A stretch of DNA of 64,000 nt from NCBI GenBank assembly GCA_902768605.1, contig CACXLY010000009.1, positions 10,305 to 74,304 of the forward strand, read 5' to 3'. The stretch comes from an uncultured Bacteroidales bacterium. Its GTDB lineage: Bacteria; Bacteroidota; Bacteroidia; Bacteroidales; Bacteroidaceae. The translations under genes and the position numbers were made by a program. The notes beneath the pieces were generated by a model. It did not search any database and was not told the origin of the DNA. It was given only the letters and a program-made list of their open reading frames with translations. Positions 60,857-64,000 of this stretch are shown here, piece by piece (the stretch's first letter is position 1; every line of letters starts with the position of its first letter).

Positions 60857-61741
60857 TCATCTCCTCCAGATGATGTAGGTCTCCTGCACGCCCGGCTCGT
60901 TGCCCGTTTCGCCGGTGAAGCGGTTGCCTGCCTCGTCCTCGTAGAGGGTGAGTTCGGTGTTACCGACGAGGGCGATGGCTTCCTGCACGCCGAGGTCGAT
61001 GAGGGCGGTGGAGAAGTCGTGCATCGACTCGCGCTCCACGCTTTCGATGATGACGATACTCCCCTGGTAATAGCAGAGTGCCCGGCGCACGCTTTTCCCT
61101 TTTGGGACACTCTCTCCGTGCCCAGCGTCGTGGACGAGCGAGAACTGCCGGAAGAAGTAGCCCTCCTGCTCCACTGCCCGCTCGAAGAGGGCTGTCTCGC
61201 TGCTCATCCCCATCGTGAGTTTGTCGCCGATGATGGCGCAGAAGCCGTATTTGGGATGTCCTCTGGAGAGCAGTTCGCCGCGATAGACGAATGCTCCGGC
61301 TATCTGCCCGTTGTCGGCGCGATAGTCGGCGGCCTGGGCGGCGAGGATGATGCTGCGGTCGTCGTTCGGCAGCGGTCCGACGAGGAGCTCTGCGTGTCCG
61401 CCGACGGGAGCGTATATCCTGAGTGCGATGTCGTTGATGGAGTCGCGCGACATTTCGACGTACGCGCTGGCTTCGACGGTGGCTTCGTAGGTGACGTTCT
61501 GTGTCGAGTCGACGAATGGCTCGGCCGACCACGTGCTTGGCGGCAACGTGGGGCGGGACATCATCATAATCCAGTAGGCGAGGCAGGCGAGGTTCAGGAG
61601 TAGGGCAATGGACAGCCATATCCACCAGCGCTTTTTCCCCTTTGGTGAGGGGTTTCCGGCTGGGGTGCTTTCCTCGGAGGTGCTGCCCACGACGCGGATC
61701 TCGTCTTCGCCGATATCAAAGAGTTCCTTGTTCATTGTCAT
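60857..61741 (-). CDS. Membrane protein, phosphodiester glycosidase (NAGPA)-like
   Basis: 294 residues (292 from the ATG at 61735). Cytoplasmic N-terminus of about 38 residues, membrane segment about 39-60 (WWIWLSIALLLNLACLAYWI), then an extracytoplasmic domain with IAGAFVYRGELLSRGHPKYG and ALIDLGVQEAIALVGNTELT, ending YIIWRR, which resembles phosphodiester-glycosidase (NAGPA) domains of exopolysaccharide metabolism. The assignment is moderate. It overlaps the LytTR regulator gene by 26 bp and so is likely coregulated with it; it could be the target or the membrane partner of that regulator. Confidence 0.55.
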   Translation of the reverse strand: MTMNKELFDIGEDEIRVVGSTSEESTPAGNPSPKGKKRWWIWLSIALLLNLACLAYWIMMMSRPTLPPSTWSAEPFVDSTQNVTYEATVEASAYVEMSRDSINDIALRIYAPVGGHAELLVGPLPNDDRSIILAAQAADYRADNGQIAGAFVYRGELLSRGHPKYGFCAIIGDKLTMGMSSETALFERAVEQEGYFFRQFSLVHDAGHGESVPKGKSVRRALCYYQGSIVIIESVERESMHDFSTALIDLGVQEAIALVGNTELTLYEDEAGNRFTGETGNEPGVQETYIIWRR

Positions 61742-62114
61742 CGTTTGTTTGTTCGTCGTCCTTTTCGAGGAGTTCCTTCAGCTTTTTCAGCGACTCGTGC
61801 GACACCTTCAGCGTCTCGTGGCAGTGGCAGGTGGTGTCGCGCATGAAGAGCTGCTGCCGGCTGAGGTTGATGTAGTAGATGTAGTTGCGGTTGATGATGA
61901 GGCTTCGTCCGATGCGGAAGAAGATTTTCGCCTCCCCTCCCAGCTGCTCGCCCATCATGCTCTCCAGCTGTCCCAGCTGAAGGAGCACGAGCCGCTTCTC
62001 TCCGCCCACGAGGTAGAAGGTGGAGTAGTTGCCGTCCGCCTCTATGCAGACGATGTCTTCGGGATAGAGGCGAACGTGCTCGATGGAGTTGCAGACGACG
62101 AGTTGACGTTTCAT
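61716..62114 (-). CDS. LytTR-family DNA-binding regulator (single domain)
   Basis: 132 residues, nearly all a LytTR domain: LYPEDIVCIEADGNYSTFYL, LGQLESMMGEQLG, FFRIGRSLIINRNYIYYINL and LKVSHESLKKLKELLE. No receiver domain, so it is not a standard response regulator. Stand-alone LytTR regulators are often paired with a membrane inhibitor. Here the gene overlaps a membrane-protein gene by 26 bp. The -7 box lies 8 bp before the ATG, so the mRNA may begin at or close to the start codon. Confidence 0.85.
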   Translation of the reverse strand: MKRQLVVCNSIEHVRLYPEDIVCIEADGNYSTFYLVGGEKRLVLLQLGQLESMMGEQLGGEAKIFFRIGRSLIINRNYIYYINLSRQQLFMRDTTCHCHETLKVSHESLKKLKELLEKDDEQTNDDNEQGTL

Positions 62115-62121
62115 TCTTGTG

Positions 62122-62129
62122 CAAAGGTA
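62122..62129 (-). promoter_or_regulatory. -7 box of LytTR operon
   Basis: Minus strand TACCTTTG (62129-62122). No TTTG at the usual distance, so an activator may be needed. Predicted start about 62116, giving a leader of 0-3 nt before the ATG at 62114. Confidence 0.6.
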
Positions 62130-62171
62130 CGAAAAAAGTTAAAAAGGAGAAAGGGTGAAGGAGTAAAATCT

Positions 62172-62262
62172 TCACGATTTAAGTAATTTACGATTTGACG
62201 ATTTACTATTTACGATTTATTTACGATTTAGTAATTTAGCTATTTACAGCGCGGTAGCAAAT
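62172..62262. repeat. TTTACGATTTA-type A/T-rich repeat, copy 3
   Basis: Almost the same as copy 1: TTTACGATTTGACGATTTAC, then TAGTAATTTAGCTATTTACA and GCGCGGTAGCAAA, followed by TTCATTCTTCACTC-type blocks. Confidence 0.75.
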
Positions 62263-62286
62263 TCTTCATTCTTCATTCTTCACTCT

Positions 62287-63522
62287 TCACTCTTCACTTA
62301 ACCTTCCCTCCTGCCTGACCACTTCTCCCTTGCCGTTCACGATGACGTAGTCCCAGTTTGTGGTTTCGCAGAGATAGAGGTCGGGTCCGATGGCGGAGAT
62401 GTCCTTGTAGAGCGGCATCGTGACGATGTGGCCGTCGGCGGTTATCAGGCCTTCGTAACCGGCCGAGTTGTAGGAGCGGAGCCGTGCCGTGGCCTTCGGG
62501 TGGTAGTAGTCCTCGCTGTCGCTCTCGTCGCAGTACTCCTCGTCGCTCTCCCCTCGTCCTTTTCGTTCCTCATCCTTTACATAGACGATTTCTTCTTTTT
62601 CGTATTCCAGCATGCTGACGCTGTTGATATAGAAGTGGTCCATGAGCTGTCCCTGCATGTCGTATTTGCGGATGGTGTGGTCGGGCATGGTGACGTCGAT
62701 GGAGCCTCCGCCGATGTAGATTTCGCATTCGGTGAGCGGGATGATGGGTTGCATCTTGCTGTCCAGCACCGCCATCTTCTTTCCCTGCTGTATGCGCCAG
62801 AGGTTGTATTCGTCGTTCCCCTCGATGTCGTCGTATTCTGCGGGCAGGAGCGTCCGCCCGTCGCGGTCTATGAGGCCTTGCTTCTCGCCGTCGTCGGAGT
62901 GCGTGATGCAGTAGCCGCCGTGGAACACGTAGCACGACCATTCGGGGCTGTATGCCATCTTTGTGTTGATGACCTCTTGTCCCGTCGTGTCGATGAACTT
63001 GATGGTTCCGCCGTCGTCCACGCAGGCCAGCCCTTCGGAGAAGACCCACGCGTGGTCGTACTTGGGTTTCACGATGACCCGGCCCGAGTTCTTGCCGAAG
63101 TAGCCGCGCTTTCCTCCCTGGCTGAAGCAGACCAGCGTATCGCTGCCCGCAGCCTCGTGAATCCATTCCACGCGCTTGATGAGCTTCTTGCCCGTGCGTT
63201 TGTTGTAGATGTAGCCCTTGCCGTCGTAGTGGTCGTGGTAGTAGATGTCGCCGGCCACGTACTCCCAGAAGCCGCAATCCTTGTCGCGGCAGCCCATCAC
63301 GCTTTTGCTGGCCCACTGGCACACATTGCCGCCCACCTCGCGGAGCAGTCCTATCGCTATGATGGCCATGACGATGGCGGCGCTCGTGGCGAACAGACCC
63401 CATACGCAGCGGGCGAACTTGCCGTCTCTCTTGTAACCGAACTGCCCCAGGAGCCATCCCAAAGCCTGACATACGCCCTTCCACAGTACGGCGAAGAACG
63501 TCTTTGCTGAAACCTTTTCCAT
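62287..63522 (-). CDS. WG-repeat membrane protein
   Basis: 411 residues. Cytoplasmic start, membrane segment about 40-62 (CVWGLFATSAAIVMAIIAIG), then WG-type repeats with strands such as GYIYNKRTGKKLIKRVEWI, KRGYFGKNSGRVIVKPKYDH and KQGLIDRDGRTLLPAEYDDI, that is 'xGyIdxxGkxvipxxyd' units. WG repeats form beta structures of unknown ligand. Cysteine pairs (CRDKDC) lie just outside the membrane. An acidic loop (EERKGRGESDEEYCDESDSE) interrupts the repeats near residue 325. Single gene with promoter at 63575-63606. Confidence 0.8.
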   Translation of the reverse strand: MEKVSAKTFFAVLWKGVCQALGWLLGQFGYKRDGKFARCVWGLFATSAAIVMAIIAIGLLREVGGNVCQWASKSVMGCRDKDCGFWEYVAGDIYYHDHYDGKGYIYNKRTGKKLIKRVEWIHEAAGSDTLVCFSQGGKRGYFGKNSGRVIVKPKYDHAWVFSEGLACVDDGGTIKFIDTTGQEVINTKMAYSPEWSCYVFHGGYCITHSDDGEKQGLIDRDGRTLLPAEYDDIEGNDEYNLWRIQQGKKMAVLDSKMQPIIPLTECEIYIGGGSIDVTMPDHTIRKYDMQGQLMDHFYINSVSMLEYEKEEIVYVKDEERKGRGESDEEYCDESDSEDYYHPKATARLRSYNSAGYEGLITADGHIVTMPLYKDISAIGPDLYLCETTNWDYVIVNGKGEVVRQEGRLSEE

Positions 63523-63574
63523 TTTCTTTTCCTTTTTAGATGTTAAACAATAGGTTGACCGATGATTTCAGCTG

Positions 63575-63606
63575 CAAAAGTACGGAAAGAAAATGAGGCG
63601 CACAAA
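63575..63606 (-). promoter_or_regulatory. Promoter of WG-repeat gene
   Basis: Minus strand: TTTG (63606-63603), 20 bp, TACTTTTG (63582-63575); start near 63569, leader about 47 nt. Confidence 0.75.
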
Positions 63607-63693
63607 GATTCTGAGGGCGACTGTACGAACCGCCCTTCTCGCTGTATGAACCGCGACTTCAATCGCGCCGTGGTGTCGCAGGGTGCGAAAAAA

Positions 63694-64000
63694 ATTATTG
63701 CTGTCCGGGGAAAGTTTCTCTCTCTTCCTTTTAAGTCCTCTCTCATCGGTGTTTCTGACGAATAGCAGCTAATGGGGGCTTGCCAAAAGTCTCGAAGAGA
63801 CGACAGAGCACAGACGGGGGTGTTAACCCCCGGTAATGTTGCAACGAAAGAGAAAGCCCCGAAGGGGCGACAGAGCCATAAGCAAGTTGTAATTAAACCA
63901 ATTACATATTCTGTCGCCCCTTCGGGGCTTATTATTGTCAGGCTAACCCGTCCCGGGGGTTAACACCCCCGTCTGTGGTCTTTCGCACCTTCGGTGCTTT
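63694..64000. mobile_element. Palindromic dispersed element, copy D (cut by window end)
   Basis: Starts ATTATTGCTGTCCGGGG, contains the long arm (CATCGGTGTTTCTGACGAAT), AAGTCTCGAAGAGACGACAG, GCACAGACGGGGGTGTTAAC and the complementary CACCCCCGTCTGTGGTC, and reaches GCACCTTCGGTGC at the window end. Same orientation as copy A. The right end is outside the window. Confidence 0.65.

Overview
The window looks like chromosomal DNA from a Bacteroidales bacterium, most likely Prevotellaceae. The evidence is Bacteroidetes-type promoters (TTTG, about 19 bp, TAnnTTTG), the fimbrillin/DUF3868/DUF3575 fimbrial locus, the DUF4295-rpmG-rpmB ribosomal operon, BspA-type leucine-rich repeats, C-terminal domains resembling type IX secretion sorting tails, and an ECF sigma/anti-sigma/outer-membrane triad. 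This is judged from protein character only; no database search was run.

Layout. 1-8.7 kb (minus): a fimbrial operon (DUF3575, OmpA/DUF3868, major fimbrillin, anchor, two accessory subunits, and the start of another gene). 9.5-13 kb: gyrB, rpsT, tRNA-Glu(UUC) and recO. 13.1-29 kb (minus): a complete dcw cluster, mraZ-rsmH-ftsL-ftsI-murE-mraY-murD-ftsW-murG-murC-ftsQ-ftsA-ftsZ. 29.4-31.5 kb: an M16 peptidase and the DUF4295/L33/L28 operon. 31.7-41.2 kb: secreted and surface proteins (BspA-like LRR protein, GH43, EEP hydrolase, C69 dipeptidase, acid phosphatase, nucleoside hydrolase). 41.5-48.6 kb: a replication/partition-like block with a DnaQ-type exonuclease, a small ParA partner, ParA, and a Rep_3-type initiator whose C-terminus looks like DnaA domain I. 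48.9-64 kb: free-methionine-sulfoxide reductase, a second GH43, a sigma/anti-sigma/outer-membrane receptor operon, a clan-D-like glycosidase with a beta-helix protein, a LytTR regulator overlapping a membrane protein, and a WG-repeat membrane protein.

The most unusual region is 40-47 kb. A 19-bp repeat, consensus GGTGCGRAYTTTGGGAASA, occurs 16 times in both orientations between 40,166 and 47,083, and I found none elsewhere in the window. Immediately before the Rep gene is a phased array of 20 degenerate units (GTGCG/GTGAC/GTACG every 23-24 bp), preceded by twelve 22-bp units. Two further tandem 22-bp arrays lie at 41.3 and 43.0 kb. With ParA and the Rep/DnaA-I-like protein, this looks like an iteron-controlled origin and partition locus embedded among housekeeping genes. 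It could be the origin of a secondary chromosome (chromid) or an integrated large plasmid; that reading is inference.

The non-coding DNA is full of short repeat families: 22-bp TTGCTGTGG arrays, 7-bp GGACAAC arrays, C-rich CCCATTA arrays, and a palindromic 240-320 bp element present in four copies. Several of these families have entered coding sequences in frame (M16 peptidase, EEP hydrolase, GH43, anti-sigma factor).
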